NCBI GenBank assembly: GCA_019636055.1
Contig: JAHBYH010000003.1
Span: forward strand, 263,501-327,500
Source: Candidatus Paracaedibacteraceae bacterium
GTDB taxonomy: Bacteria; Pseudomonadota; Alphaproteobacteria; Paracaedibacterales; Paracaedibacteraceae
Reading direction: 5' to 3'
Length of the DNA stretch: 64,000 nucleotides
The position numbers and the translations under genes are program-made. This document shows positions 54,158 to 64,000 of this stretch, one piece after another (positions within the stretch are counted from its first letter, which is position 1; each line of letters opens with the position of its first letter). The notes beneath the pieces were generated by a model. It did not search any database. It was not told the origin of the DNA and was given only the letters and a program-made list of their open reading frames with translations.

Positions 54158-55477
54158 ATGCTTGTTAAGATTTTTTACCTAATTTCAATGCTATTTGGGT
54201 CTGATGTTCCTGTTGATGATTCTGTTTTAAATCAAGAATCCTTATTAAAGGAAGCGTCCCCTAAATTTAATAGATACGATGAAATAGACCTGTCATCCCG
54301 TTTAGATTTGTCGATCTTTGAAATTACTGATCCTGATGAATTCTCCATCTTTCTAACTGATCTTAGCCATCATGAAAATTACATATCTTTTATGGAAAAT
54401 GCCACAGTACTTGATGAAATAGGTAAAGAAGTCTCAGATGAGTTACGATATCATATTCTTTTACAGTGGGCCCAAAACAACAAGCAGCCGACCGTTGATC
54501 GTCAAGGATATTTCCCAATTCTATCAACCCTAGCAATCCAAAATGTCTATATCCCTCTGGCTCGATTATTAAACCAAGCATTCCGTTTAGGCACATCGTC
54601 ACGCGCTTGCCTTTTGGATATCTGCCTAACATCTCTACAGAATTATATGAGCATAATGGTTTATAACACCAACCCATACGATAGCAAAACATCAATAAAG
54701 CGATACCATGTTGACAGATTTCCTTATGACAAAGTCACTCTTGAAAAAGTAGCTGAACTAGAAGAAAAACTATCTTCTAAACCTGTTACCAAAGAAACAG
54801 AAGCTACTATTAGGTTTACGGATGAACCCAAAGTAATCCTTATTGATCCTAACAAGGGTTTCAACATCTATTTACGTAAATTAACTAAGAAGAACGAAGC
54901 AATAAACCAATTCTGCATTAACATCTTGATAAATGACTTAACTCTCTTCTCCTCATACAAAGACAAAAAACAAGCTTTAAATGCCTTACATACCAAATAT
55001 GCAATCCTTTATGATTTTGCTTTTGACTCTGACTATTCCAGCAAAATTATGAGTGCCATATTGTTTACAGATAACACAATCAGCACTATGGATACCCTAA
55101 GACCCTTTTTTGATATCGTTTGGGAGAATTATCAAGCTGAGGTTGAGGATTTTACACAAGACGATGTAGAAAGCAAGTTCTTTCCCGCATTGTATCTTGA
55201 ATTTTGTAAGGTTCACCCACCATGCACAGCCTTGGGGCAACGCACCCTGAGACGAACAAAGAGTGTTATGGATAACCTTGGGGAACTTGAGGACGAAGAC
55301 TATAACAACCTGCCCTCACAGGATCAATATTCCCCTATGCCTGATGATGAAGATGAACCAGATGACGATGGTTTTATTGGCGCCGCAAGACAGCATGCCG
55401 CTTCTTCCCCGCAGAAACCTTTAGTGATCCCTCTGATAAGTGTGAATGGTCAATTACAAGATTTGGATCAGTTATAG
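54158..55477 (+). CDS. exported protein of unknown function with acidic tail
   Basis: A 439-residue protein with a Sec leader ([20 protein letters not shown]) that matches, residue by residue in most positions, the leader of the exported methyltransferase at 26359. The body is largely helical with no family recognised. The region about 370-410 is Asp/Glu/Pro-rich. An AGGAG site precedes the ATG. The last 104 nt overlap the 3' end of tyrS on the opposite strand. Probably another lineage-specific exported factor. Confidence 0.72.
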   Translation: MLVKIFYLISMLFGSDVPVDDSVLNQESLLKEASPKFNRYDEIDLSSRLDLSIFEITDPDEFSIFLTDLSHHENYISFMENATVLDEIGKEVSDELRYHILLQWAQNNKQPTVDRQGYFPILSTLAIQNVYIPLARLLNQAFRLGTSSRACLLDICLTSLQNYMSIMVYNTNPYDSKTSIKRYHVDRFPYDKVTLEKVAELEEKLSSKPVTKETEATIRFTDEPKVILIDPNKGFNIYLRKLTKKNEAINQFCINILINDLTLFSSYKDKKQALNALHTKYAILYDFAFDSDYSSKIMSAILFTDNTISTMDTLRPFFDIVWENYQAEVEDFTQDDVESKFFPALYLEFCKVHPPCTALGQRTLRRTKSVMDNLGELEDEDYNNLPSQDQYSPMPDDEDEPDDDGFIGAARQHAASSPQKPLVIPLISVNGQLQDLDQL

Positions 55478-56621
55478 GCTGATCATTAAGTTTGGCGCCA
55501 TTGCCTTGGATCAAGCGTCGGGCTTCTCCTTTTGAGGTCGCTAAATTCAAGCGAACCATGACATCGAGCACAGGGATCCCGGCTGCGAGCTCACTTTCAG
55601 GCACATCAATTGTTGGTAGGCTTGACAAGTCTCCGCCACTGCCCTGCTCAAAAAGCTGCGTAATCGTTGCGTGGATTTGCGGTAGAACATCCGCCCCATG
55701 CGCCAAAGTTGTCGCAGCATCTGCTAAAACTTTTTTCGCATGATTAATCTCAGCACCCTCTAACTTTTCAAGCTTTTCAATCTCTGAAAGTTCAAGTTCA
55801 GTAAACAGGCGCAAATAACGCCCCACATCCGCATCCTCAGTATTTCGCCAGAATTGCCAGTAATCATAGGCTGGGAGTCGATCTTCATTCAACCATATGG
55901 CACCATTAGCAGTCTTGCCCATCTTAGCACCGCTTGCTGTTGTAATAAGTGGGGACGTTAGGCCAAAAACTTCCTTTTCATCAACACGACGCGTCAATTC
56001 AATGCCATTAACAATATTACCCCATTGATCAGAGCCCCCCATTTGTAGGCGGCATTTATAGCGTCGTTGAAGTTCCATAAAATCATAGGCTTGCAAAATC
56101 ATATAATTGAACTCAAGGAACGACAAAGATTGTTCCCGTTCAAGACGAAGCTTAACGCTATCAAAAGTCAGCATACGGTTGATGGAAAAATGACGACCAT
56201 AATCCCTTAAGAAGGCGATATAGTTTATCCCTTTTAGCCAGTCATCATTATTAACCATTACAGCATCAGTTTGCCCGTCGCCAAACATTAAAAACTTGGC
56301 AAACACCTTACTAATCCCGGCAATATTGTCGTTGATCGCACCTTCTGTAATCAGGCTGCGGGCTTCGTCCTTGCCTGACGGATCCCCTACTTTTGAAGTC
56401 CCCCCGCCCATCAAAACAATGGGTTTGTGCCCACACTTTTGCAACCAACGCAACATCATAATTTGCACCAGACTTCCCACATGCAAACTATTAGCCGTCG
56501 CATCAAATCCAATATAGGCAGAGATTGACTCCTTAGCCATAAGATTATCTAAGGCATCCATATCGGTGGATTGATGAATAAAACCGCGGGACTTGAGTAT
56601 TGATAAGAATTCTGATTTCAT
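55374..56621 (-). CDS. tyrS: tyrosyl-tRNA synthetase
   Basis: A 415-residue class Ic synthetase charging tRNA-Tyr. The HIGH-type motif is LHVGSLVQ in [40 protein letters not shown] binds tyrosine. The KMSKS equivalent is [11 protein letters not shown]. The C-terminal S4-like domain is present ([20 protein letters not shown]). Full length. Confidence 0.97.
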   Translation of the reverse strand: MKSEFLSILKSRGFIHQSTDMDALDNLMAKESISAYIGFDATANSLHVGSLVQIMMLRWLQKCGHKPIVLMGGGTSKVGDPSGKDEARSLITEGAINDNIAGISKVFAKFLMFGDGQTDAVMVNNDDWLKGINYIAFLRDYGRHFSINRMLTFDSVKLRLEREQSLSFLEFNYMILQAYDFMELQRRYKCRLQMGGSDQWGNIVNGIELTRRVDEKEVFGLTSPLITTASGAKMGKTANGAIWLNEDRLPAYDYWQFWRNTEDADVGRYLRLFTELELSEIEKLEKLEGAEINHAKKVLADAATTLAHGADVLPQIHATITQLFEQGSGGDLSSLPTIDVPESELAAGIPVLDVMVRLNLATSKGEARRLIQGNGAKLNDQPITDPNLVIDHSHLSEGSLKVSAGKKRHAVLRRQ

Positions 56622-56682
56622 AGGTATAAGCTGTAATAATTTATCTTATTCATTTTGTAACATAAATATACTAGGAAGCCAA

Positions 56683-57729
56683 ATGGAACCAATCTGGGCA
56701 ATGGGATTAATGAGCGGAACATCGTTAGACGGTGTTGATGCAGCCCTTATTTTGACTGATGGCATAACCGTTTACGATACAGCTGAAAGTATTTACATCC
56801 CATACCCGAGCAACTTTCAAGACAGGCTTAGATCCGTATTAGGTAAAGAGACTGCTTCCCCAAGCCTGATTCAGGAATCAACGCAGTTCCATATTCAGGC
56901 GATCCGTGAACTCTTATATGAAACAAAGCATAAGGTTGAATTAATTGGTTATCATGGCCAAACCATTTACCACGCTCCACCAAAGACCGTGCAAATAGGT
57001 AATGCGCAGACAATATTTGATGAAGTTAACGTTCCTGTTGTCTATGATTTTCGCACTCAAGATTGCCTTAATGATGGTCAAGGCGCACCTCTTGTTCCTA
57101 TTTTCCATAAGGCATTAGTTCAGAACTTGCACGAACCAACGGTTGTTATTAACATCGGCGGCGTCGCCAATCTAACTTACATCGATGATGACACATTAAT
57201 TGCCGGTGATATTGGGCCTGGAAATGCCCTGATTAACGATGTTATGGTTCGGGATTTTGCTAAACCCTATGATGAAAATGGGGTGTTAGCTGCCGCCAAT
57301 CCAGTCAATCAATCGGCCTTAGATTTATGGTTAAGAGATCCATACTTTGATAGAATCTTTCCAAAATCACTAGATCGTGATCATTTTTCATCTTTCAAAA
57401 ATGTCCTCTCCGGTGGCGAAGCCGTGGCCACGTTAACTGAACTTACAATTCAGAGCATCCTCAATAGTTTTTCACGATTGCCTAAAAAACCCAAATATGT
57501 TTATCTGTGTGGTGGCGGAGCAAAAAATCAAACAATTGCTTCGGGTTTGATGCCTTGTATTACCCTGAAAGATTCTGACATGATCGAAGCTCAAGCCTTT
57601 GCTTATTTGGCTGTACGTGTATTGCGCGGACTCCCAACATCGTTTCCCACAACGACAGGATGCACAGCACCAACCTGTGGCGGGAAAATCACCTCTCCCC
57701 TTGAGGGGGGGGCGGGACATTCCTCTTGA
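56683..57729 (+). CDS. anmK: anhydro-N-acetylmuramic acid kinase
   Basis: A 348-residue sugar kinase that phosphorylates 1,6-anhydro-MurNAc from peptidoglycan turnover to MurNAc-6-P. It shows MGLMSGTSLDGVDAALI at the N-terminus, GYHGQTIYHAPP, VINIGGVANLTYI and YLCGGGAKNQ. The start with AGGAAG upstream is preferred to one at 56593 inside tyrS. The last 15 residues are encoded by a C/G palindrome (CTCTCCCCTTGAGGGG, near 57690) that looks like an inserted repeat and shortens the normal C-terminus. Confidence 0.92.
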   Translation: MEPIWAMGLMSGTSLDGVDAALILTDGITVYDTAESIYIPYPSNFQDRLRSVLGKETASPSLIQESTQFHIQAIRELLYETKHKVELIGYHGQTIYHAPPKTVQIGNAQTIFDEVNVPVVYDFRTQDCLNDGQGAPLVPIFHKALVQNLHEPTVVINIGGVANLTYIDDDTLIAGDIGPGNALINDVMVRDFAKPYDENGVLAAANPVNQSALDLWLRDPYFDRIFPKSLDRDHFSSFKNVLSGGEAVATLTELTIQSILNSFSRLPKKPKYVYLCGGGAKNQTIASGLMPCITLKDSDMIEAQAFAYLAVRVLRGLPTSFPTTTGCTAPTCGGKITSPLEGGAGHSS

Positions 57730-57816
57730 TGCTTATTTTTCATGGTTGCTATAAACTATATCTTAAACATTTATGACTACCCTATAAGCAAATAGTTATG
57801 AGTTCAGAGGTTCAGG

Positions 57817-59391
57817 ATGAATTTTAAAAGCATAATTCTTATAGCAATAATGGTAATTAATGTTTTTGCTGACGAAAAAGACTTAAAATCATATATTGAG
57901 TCACAGAAGAATCTTAGATCCGACACCAAAGAATTTTATAAAAACCATGATTATGTTGCCGTTTGGTACCCAAAGGGCGAGGAAAGCATTGCCGCAAAAA
58001 CAGCCAAGACTATTCTACAAACAACAGATACAGAAGGATTAAAGCCGTCTGACTATAAAGACGGTTGGAAAGTTGATTATAAAACGGACTGGAAAGATGC
58101 TGAAGTTAAGTTAACCGATGCGTTTTTAAAATTTATTGATGACGTCCGCGTCGGACGAATTCCTGCAAAAGATACAGCCCGTACAATTAAGCTGACCTCT
58201 CCAAAAACAAAACCTGCTGAATATTTGGCGAATGCCCTTAAAAACCCGGCAAACAATTTTGTATCGCTCACAAAAATGGCACCTGAAGTTGAGGCTTATC
58301 AGAACCTCAAAGTTCTATTAGCCCAATTTAGAAAAATGCAAGCCGACTGGGGAACATTACCGCGTATTGCAAAAACCAAGGTCAAGCGAGGACAAAAAGA
58401 CAAAAATATCCCGGGACTGAAAAAAATCCTTGCTGCTCAAGGATACTATAAAGGTAGTGACTACAGCGAAACTTATAATCAAGAAGCCTTTGATGCGCTT
58501 GTTGACTTCCAACGGCACAACAACCTTACGGCCGATGGTGTCATTGGTACCGATACAACCAAAGAATTAAACACAACACTGCAACAACGCATCAATCAAA
58601 TTATCATTAACATGGAACGTTTACGCTGGTTCCCCGATGATATGGGAGATAAATACATTATCGTCAACGTTGGCGGATATGAAATTTGGGCCGTGAAAAA
58701 CGATAAGATCGACATTCGCATGCGCGCTATTGTCGGACAGGTCGGTCGAAAAACCCCTCTATTCTACGCCCCCCTCAAAAACATTATTATTAACCCATCA
58801 TGGGGTGTGCCAAAAAGCATTCTAATTCGGGACAAACTGCCAAAACTGATGGATGACCCAAGTTATGCTGAACGGGCCGGCTTTACCGTCACGGATAGTT
58901 CCGGTCGCAAGCTTGATCCGTATCATGTGGACTGGGAAAGTGTTGGATCTAGCATTAATCTGCGCCAGAAACCAGGATTTCAAAATGCACTCGGTCGGAT
59001 TAAGCTAAATATCGATAACCCATATACAATTTATCTGCACGGAACACCAACCGAAAAACTTTTTGACAAGCCACGTCGTAATTTCTCTTCAGGTTGTATC
59101 CGCATGCAAAACCCAAATCAAATTGCTGCTTGGGTTTTACAAGACGAAAATGGCTGGACTGAGGATAAGATTCAACGAGAAATTAACTCTGGCAAAACGA
59201 TTACCGTTAATGTAAAAAAACATATACCGGTTTACTTTACCTATCAAACCGTCTGGATGTCCGATGACGGCCGCCCTCACTTTAGCCCCGATGCCTATAA
59301 CATGGATCCCAACCTTATCAAACTTCTGGGATTAAGCGATACCCCAAAAACAGAAGAGGCGGCTAATTACAGCCGCATCCGCTATGGTTAA
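57817..59391 (+). CDS. L,D-transpeptidase with peptidoglycan-binding domain
   Basis: A 524-residue exported enzyme that makes 3-3 cross-links in peptidoglycan or attaches proteins to it. It has a Sec leader (about 1-18), an N-terminal helical region, a PG_binding_1 domain (about 200-250, LVDFQRHNNLTADGVIGTDT) and a YkuD domain (about 270-460). The catalytic motif is H408 in YLHGTPTEK and C427 in FSSGCIRMQNP. It resembles YcbB/LdtD-type enzymes in size and order. In Liberibacter the homologous gene is under LdtR; ldtR is at 17 kb here. Confidence 0.93.
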   Translation: MNFKSIILIAIMVINVFADEKDLKSYIESQKNLRSDTKEFYKNHDYVAVWYPKGEESIAAKTAKTILQTTDTEGLKPSDYKDGWKVDYKTDWKDAEVKLTDAFLKFIDDVRVGRIPAKDTARTIKLTSPKTKPAEYLANALKNPANNFVSLTKMAPEVEAYQNLKVLLAQFRKMQADWGTLPRIAKTKVKRGQKDKNIPGLKKILAAQGYYKGSDYSETYNQEAFDALVDFQRHNNLTADGVIGTDTTKELNTTLQQRINQIIINMERLRWFPDDMGDKYIIVNVGGYEIWAVKNDKIDIRMRAIVGQVGRKTPLFYAPLKNIIINPSWGVPKSILIRDKLPKLMDDPSYAERAGFTVTDSSGRKLDPYHVDWESVGSSINLRQKPGFQNALGRIKLNIDNPYTIYLHGTPTEKLFDKPRRNFSSGCIRMQNPNQIAAWVLQDENGWTEDKIQREINSGKTITVNVKKHIPVYFTYQTVWMSDDGRPHFSPDAYNMDPNLIKLLGLSDTPKTEEAANYSRIRYG

Positions 59392-59861
59392 GGCTTAATT
59401 GTCTTAACCTTAAAGTCTTTCTTCAGCATTTCTAACTGAACAATACGATCTGTACCAATTTTCTGACGATGTGGCCCTGGCGATGCGTAACGTCCAAACA
59501 CCCAAATCCCAACAGCATTAACATCAGAAGGGTCAACCGGCAAAGGATCATTCTTTTGACCCGGAACAATCTCGGCGCTAAAGACTTCAAATTGTCCTGC
59601 ATGATCGGCTTGGAGATTAGCTTCTTGATCAAAGTATTGAGCTGCAGTCAGTTTGCCCATTTTTTTGTATAGGTCGGCATCATGAACGATTACTACCTTA
59701 ACGGATACAGGTGCATTTTCATTCATGTTTTGCGCAACATTAAATTGGACTTCTTGTAACCACACTTTTGCCACAGACAAAGATGCGGCAGATGTCACTG
59801 CATCAGGCGTACAACTCGCCATAATAACAGTTGCAGATAACACACTTAAGAAATGTCTCAT
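59388..59861 (-). CDS. putative lipoprotein (TssJ/VasD-like fold possible)
   Basis: A 157-residue protein with lipoprotein signal and lipobox MASC (Cys about 17). The mature part is beta-rich: [20 protein letters not shown] and [16 protein letters not shown], then [10 protein letters not shown]. This order is loosely that of type VI secretion lipoprotein TssJ, but no other T6SS gene is present in the window. It overlaps phhB by 4 nt (ATGA) and ldt by 4 nt at the convergent end. Confidence 0.55.
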   Translation of the reverse strand: MRHFLSVLSATVIMASCTPDAVTSAASLSVAKVWLQEVQFNVAQNMNENAPVSVKVVIVHDADLYKKMGKLTAAQYFDQEANLQADHAGQFEVFSAEIVPGQKNDPLPVDPSDVNAVGIWVFGRYASPGPHRQKIGTDRIVQLEMLKKDFKVKTIKP

Positions 59862-60148
59862 CGTAATAATCCCTCGATCAATTTTGCTAATGTTAAATCT
59901 TTAATTGTAACGCCATTGGCGTCATGGGTCGTCAACGTTATATCTACCCTATTATAGACATTAAACCACTCCGGATGATGATTATGCTGCTCTGCCAGTA
60001 AAGCAACTCGAGTCATAAAGGAGAAAGCCTCAGAAAAATTCTTAAATTTAAATTTTTTGCGAATTGCCATTCCATCATCTGTCAGCAGCCAGCCATCTAG
60101 AGATTCAAGCTCAACAGGCAAGCGGTTTTTTTCAATAATATCGACCAT
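59858..60148 (-). CDS. phhB: pterin-4a-carbinolamine dehydratase
   Basis: A 96-residue dehydratase recycling the pterin cofactor of aromatic amino acid hydroxylases; also known as DCo[21 protein letters not shown] with [20 protein letters not shown] is the family signature, including the catalytic His pair. phhA is not in this window. It forms a two-gene unit with the lipoprotein. Confidence 0.92.
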   Translation of the reverse strand: MVDIIEKNRLPVELESLDGWLLTDDGMAIRKKFKFKNFSEAFSFMTRVALLAEQHNHHPEWFNVYNRVDITLTTHDANGVTIKDLTLAKLIEGLLR

Positions 60149-60228
60149 TTATTAACCTTTGTCCTCTAAACTTAACCTTAAGTACAAGATTGCACTGTTT
60201 TTTAAACAAATTCAAGAGGGAGAGCCAG

Positions 60229-60737
<509 letters not shown>

Positions 60738-60809
60738 AAAGATGTGTTATTTATGACATATCCTGAACGTCGATTTCAAGATAAATTTACACGGTTTCGC
60801 AGAAAATTA

Positions 60810-61565
60810 TCAAGTGTTTGTAAATGGCCCCTCAGGTAAACCACCAACAAATTGACGGACATAGGGATTATCAGTTTTGTCCATCTCTTCGACGGTTCCG
60901 GTCCAAATAAACTTACCCTTGAACAATAACCCTACCCGATCGCCAATATGACGCAAAGAATTCAAGTCGTGAGTAATCGTCAGAGCAGTTGCACCCAACT
61001 GACGAACATTTCTTAAGATTAAATTATTGATCGTTCCGCTGATAATTGGGTCCAGCCCTGTCGTTGGTTCATCAAAAAAGATAATCTCAGGATTCGTTGC
61101 AATTGCCCGTGCCAGAGCCACACGCTTTTGCATTCCCCCCGATAATTCTGCCGGATAAACATCAGCAGATGATTCTGTTAAGTCAACCTCTTTTAATTTT
61201 TCTAAAGCAACCTTCTTTGCATCGGCAAGCTTTAGTCCTTTATTGTTGATTAAACCAAACGCAATATTTCGCCAAACAGGAAGACTATCAAATAAAGCTC
61301 CACCTTGGAATAGCATGCCAAACTTTGACATTACTTCAGCCCGTTTTTTTGCTGGCACATGAGTAACATCTTCACCATCAATCAAGATTTCCCCGGAATC
61401 GGGTGACAATAACCCCAGAATACATTTTATCAAAACAGATTTTCCTGTACCAGAACCACCAATCACGACAAAGGATTCACCTGCATTAATATCTAAGTCA
61501 ATTCCATCCAAAACAACTTTTGAACCGAAAGCTTTTTTAAGGTTGCGTATTTGTATTTTTGTCAT
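60810..61565 (-). CDS. mlaF: phospholipid-transport ABC ATPase
   Basis: A 251-residue ABC ATPase of the Mla system that keeps outer-membrane lipid asymmetry. Walker A VIGGSGTGKSVLIKCI, Q-loop MLFQGGALFDSL, the ABC signature AELSGGMQKRVALARA, Walker B IIFFDEPTTGLDP, and H-loop TITHDL. It starts 8 nt after mlaE. MlaD and MlaC genes are not adjacent here. Confidence 0.93.
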   Translation of the reverse strand: MTKIQIRNLKKAFGSKVVLDGIDLDINAGESFVVIGGSGTGKSVLIKCILGLLSPDSGEILIDGEDVTHVPAKKRAEVMSKFGMLFQGGALFDSLPVWRNIAFGLINNKGLKLADAKKVALEKLKEVDLTESSADVYPAELSGGMQKRVALARAIATNPEIIFFDEPTTGLDPIISGTINNLILRNVRQLGATALTITHDLNSLRHIGDRVGLLFKGKFIWTGTVEEMDKTDNPYVRQFVGGLPEGPFTNT

Positions 61566-61573
61566 AGCAAATC

Positions 61574-62353
61574 CTATTTATCAAATAAAAGCGCGGTCAG
61601 AGCATAATTCATAAACAAGATCAATACACTGGCTGACACGACTGCATTGGTAGTGGCGCGTCCTACCCCCTCCGCCCCACGATTCGAGTAATACCCATGA
61701 TAACACCCCATCAGCGTAATAATGACACCAAAAGCCGAAGCCTTAATCAAACCAGACATAACATCCTTATACTCAAGGTATTTGATTGTTTGCTGCAAGT
61801 AGGTACTGGCATTAAATTCAAGTTGATACACCCCCACAATATATCCCCCAAAAACACCTAATACATCTGCAACAAGAACAAGCAATGGTAACATTAAAAA
61901 TCCTGCGAGCACCCGTGGTGTAACGAGGTATTTGATCGGATTTGTTGAGAGAGTTGTCAGCGCATCAATTTGTTCTGTCACCCGCATGGTGGCGATCTCT
62001 GCAGCCATGGATGCCCCCATCCGGCCTGCAACCATCAATCCAGCCATCACGGGACCTAGTTCACGCGTAATTGACAAAACCACGACTGTTGCTACTGCGC
62101 CTTCGGCTGAAAACCGTGAGAATCCTGTATAACTTTGCAAAGCCAAAACCATACCCGATGATAATGCTGTCAAGCCAACAACAGGTAACGAGAAATAGCC
62201 AATATGCAAAAATTGCTCTAGGATTTGGCGGAAATAGGTTGGTCGCTGAAATAAACGCAAGACAGATTCAGTTAAGAATAATCCAAGCCGTCCCGCGGAT
62301 AACAGGAAACTAATAAAAACTCGACCAACAGATGCAAAAAATTCGAGGATCAT
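61574..62353 (-). CDS. mlaE: phospholipid-transport permease
   Basis: A 259-residue MlaE-type permease with five or six helices: the coupling region is FSRFSAEGAVATVVVLSITR, then RELGPVMAGLMVAGRMGASM and MRVTEQIDALTTLSTNPIKY, all diagnostic of the family. The ATG at 62353 is taken, since upstream codons begin at a TTG; no clear ribosome-binding site favours either. Operon with mlaF. Confidence 0.92.
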   Translation of the reverse strand: MILEFFASVGRVFISFLLSAGRLGLFLTESVLRLFQRPTYFRQILEQFLHIGYFSLPVVGLTALSSGMVLALQSYTGFSRFSAEGAVATVVVLSITRELGPVMAGLMVAGRMGASMAAEIATMRVTEQIDALTTLSTNPIKYLVTPRVLAGFLMLPLLVLVADVLGVFGGYIVGVYQLEFNASTYLQQTIKYLEYKDVMSGLIKASAFGVIITLMGCYHGYYSNRGAEGVGRATTNAVVSASVLILFMNYALTALLFDK

Positions 62354-62517
62354 GAAAGATTTAGTCACATATAATGTACTTACTATAAATCTAGCCAACT
62401 TACATGTTTTTGTCTATAAATTCCATTCCCTCCTGTTATGCGTTAACTCTTACAGTTTGGATTTTGAACGCGCCTTAAATCTTGTACACTTAAAAATAAA
62501 CATCACATCACAGTAAT

Positions 62518-63732
62518 ATGACTTATTTTATAGATATCACCACCCTTGCCACAATGATAATCATGATGGGCTTTTTGTTCTCCCATCAGGTCAGAAATTC
62601 TGAAAGCTGGCGGGCTACAGTAACGCCTCTGGCTTCTATTATTGGCAGCGGTTTTTTAATCATTGCTCCTTTGTTATGGATGTTTGTTGGTATTTGGTCG
62701 CCTCTCGTTCTGGTTGGAACGGTAACGATCGCCTATTTTATTGGGGATGCCATCCGACATAATATTCTAATGGTTGAGCCGCTCGTTGAACAAGGTACAG
62801 CTCCGCCTATTATCAGTAAACTCAGTCATGCCTCGTATTTCAGTCTGGGATTAGCCTATTTAATATCTGTTGCGTTTTATATTCGTTTACTTGCAGCTTT
62901 TGTTTTAAAACTGATGGATATTGATGAAAGCTTTTATGCGGATATCCTATCCAGTTCTGTGCTGGCATTCATAGGGATTTCTGGGTATATCAAAGGACTC
63001 GATCACCTTGAAAACCTAGAACTCGCATCAGTAAATTCTAAGATTGCTATCATTGTTGCCTTTTGTGTCGGTATCTTTATTTACGACTGGAAAGCATTAA
63101 ATTTTACATTGCAAAATTCCGGAAATGCTATCCAGTGGAATTTTGAGACGTTTCAAAAACTTTGCGGAATTCTTTTAATTGTCCAAGGATTCGAAACATC
63201 ACGATATCTAGGAAGCAAATACTCCCCTGAAACACGTGTCAAAACAATGAAACGTGCTCAGATTATTTCAGCCCTCATCTATTTCATTTTCGTGTCTTTA
63301 TCCATGTTCCTTATGAAAGAACATCACGAGGTGAGTGAGACCGAAATCATCAATATCGTGAAAGAAGTTTCCGTCTTATTTCCTATTATCTTAGTTTTTG
63401 GCGCTGTCTTTAGTCAATTCAGCTCAGCTGTGGCTGATACTATTGGCTGTGGCGGTTTATTGTCCGAGGCCACTCAATCAAGATTAACACTTCACCAAAG
63501 TTATGCCCTTGTCACAACGTGTGCGATCATTCTGATTTGGTCAGCCAATATCTTTCAAATTATAACGTTAGCGTCACGTGCATTTGCTCTGTATTACATG
63601 CTGCAAGCCGTAGAAGCTTTGGTTATATCAAGGCACTCAAAGTCTAAGAACACAGCTCAGCAAGTTATTTTTGCTTGTATTAGTATATTGATGCTGTTGG
63701 TTTTAATCTTTGCAAAATCAGCAGAAGGTTAA
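62518..63732 (+). CDS. multi-helix permease, APC-superfamily-like
   Basis: A 404-residue membrane protein with about 11 helices. A first-helix break (PLASIIGSGFLIIAPLLW) and the helix-6-like segment ILLIVQGFETSRYLGSKY resemble amino-acid permeases of the APC superfamily. The substrate is unknown. There is no close named family that I recognise. Divergent from mlaE by about 165 nt. Confidence 0.65.
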   Translation: MTYFIDITTLATMIIMMGFLFSHQVRNSESWRATVTPLASIIGSGFLIIAPLLWMFVGIWSPLVLVGTVTIAYFIGDAIRHNILMVEPLVEQGTAPPIISKLSHASYFSLGLAYLISVAFYIRLLAAFVLKLMDIDESFYADILSSSVLAFIGISGYIKGLDHLENLELASVNSKIAIIVAFCVGIFIYDWKALNFTLQNSGNAIQWNFETFQKLCGILLIVQGFETSRYLGSKYSPETRVKTMKRAQIISALIYFIFVSLSMFLMKEHHEVSETEIINIVKEVSVLFPIILVFGAVFSQFSSAVADTIGCGGLLSEATQSRLTLHQSYALVTTCAIILIWSANIFQIITLASRAFALYYMLQAVEALVISRHSKSKNTAQQVIFACISILMLLVLIFAKSAEG

Positions 63733-63736
63733 ATGA

Positions 63737-63955
63737 CTACAGGATCTCACATTTTTCTCGTCGAGCTTGCCTTCTCTGTTGCTTTTTATAATCCTCTAAG
63801 GCATCTAAAGCTTCTTGACATGGTGGTGAATTGATATAAGGTTCCTCAGTAATCTCACACGGATCTTTACCAGAGGGGGTACCTTGGTCTTGATGATCTT
63901 GCGCTTGGGCAACGCAAAATAACCAAAACAACATGAAATATAAAATATGAACCAT
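63737..63955 (-). CDS. small exported protein of unknown function
   Basis: A 72-residue protein with a Sec leader (about 1-18, MVHILYFMLFWLFCVAQA). The mature peptide has three Cys, of which CEITEE...PPCQEA may pair, and a basic helix (YKKQQRRQARREKCEIL). It is convergent with the permease, 4 nt apart. Too short for a family assignment. Confidence 0.5.
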   Translation of the reverse strand: MVHILYFMLFWLFCVAQAQDHQDQGTPSGKDPCEITEEPYINSPPCQEALDALEDYKKQQRRQARREKCEIL

Positions 63956-64000
63956 GACTCAACAATATTAGAATTTTTGTTATTTATAGTGTTTTTTCAG

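Overview
The window comes from a low-GC alphaproteobacterium, most likely a host-associated member of the Holosporales (the Odyssella/Paracaedibacter/Caedibacter kind). The evidence is the set of alphaproteobacterial genes (NDUFA12-type complex I subunit, CBP3-type cytochrome bc1 chaperone, LdtR-type MarR regulator, EipB/DUF1849, a DivL-type tyrosine 'histidine kinase', BamE divergent from CBP3-DUF177). These sit among many signal-peptide proteins of unknown function, including a DUF2608 protein and enzymes that are normally cytosolic but carry a leader here. The assignment rests on gene content and is not a phylogeny.

Layout. 0-5.3 kb: a truncated gene, a secreted helical-repeat protein, a degenerate EAL-like protein, the (p)ppGpp enzyme Rsh and NDUFA12. 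5.4-8.3 kb: CBP3-DUF177-recR-rsmE operon, divergent from bamE. 8.3-12.5 kb: an accessory operon with a cNMP-domain/SLC13 transporter fusion, an ABC-type periplasmic binding protein and a secreted leucine-rich-repeat protein now broken by a stop and a frameshift. 12.7-17.5 kb: HAD phosphatase, gmk, thioesterase, sodB, TetR-like regulator, proC and ldtR. 17.5-17.9 kb: a non-coding stretch with clustered DnaA boxes, a full CtrA site and GANTC sites, a candidate replication origin. 17.9-22.6 kb: secreted unknowns around holB, one with a HicA-like C-terminus. 22.7-29.9 kb: EamA exporter, uppS-cdsA-dxr, a leader-bearing methyltransferase, and radA-cvpA. 30-34.5 kb: CPBP protease, glnA without its adenylylation tyrosine, a secreted GNAT/DUF2608 pair and an amidase. 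34.5-46.7 kb: valine-degradation pair, hemB, outer-membrane protein, aroK-eipB-RHH-lipoprotein operon, organophosphate antiporter, rplM-rpsI, a terminal-inverted-repeat element, and fadD. 46.8-64 kb: divL, coq7-mutL, rnr, a secreted unknown, tyrS, anmK, an L,D-transpeptidase, a lipoprotein, phhB, a zincin, tRNA-Val, mlaFE, a permease and a small secreted protein.

How the parts connect. Cell-cycle control is suggested by divL together with CtrA-type sites at 17.7 kb and upstream of ldtR. Envelope maintenance is represented by LdtR with an L,D-transpeptidase, AnmK, an amidase, MlaFE, EipB, BamE, UppS and CdsA. Host interaction is suggested by about ten exported proteins, several with near-identical leaders, and by an organophosphate antiporter of the kind used to import phosphorylated metabolites. 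No CRISPR array, rRNA operon, transposase or phage module was seen.
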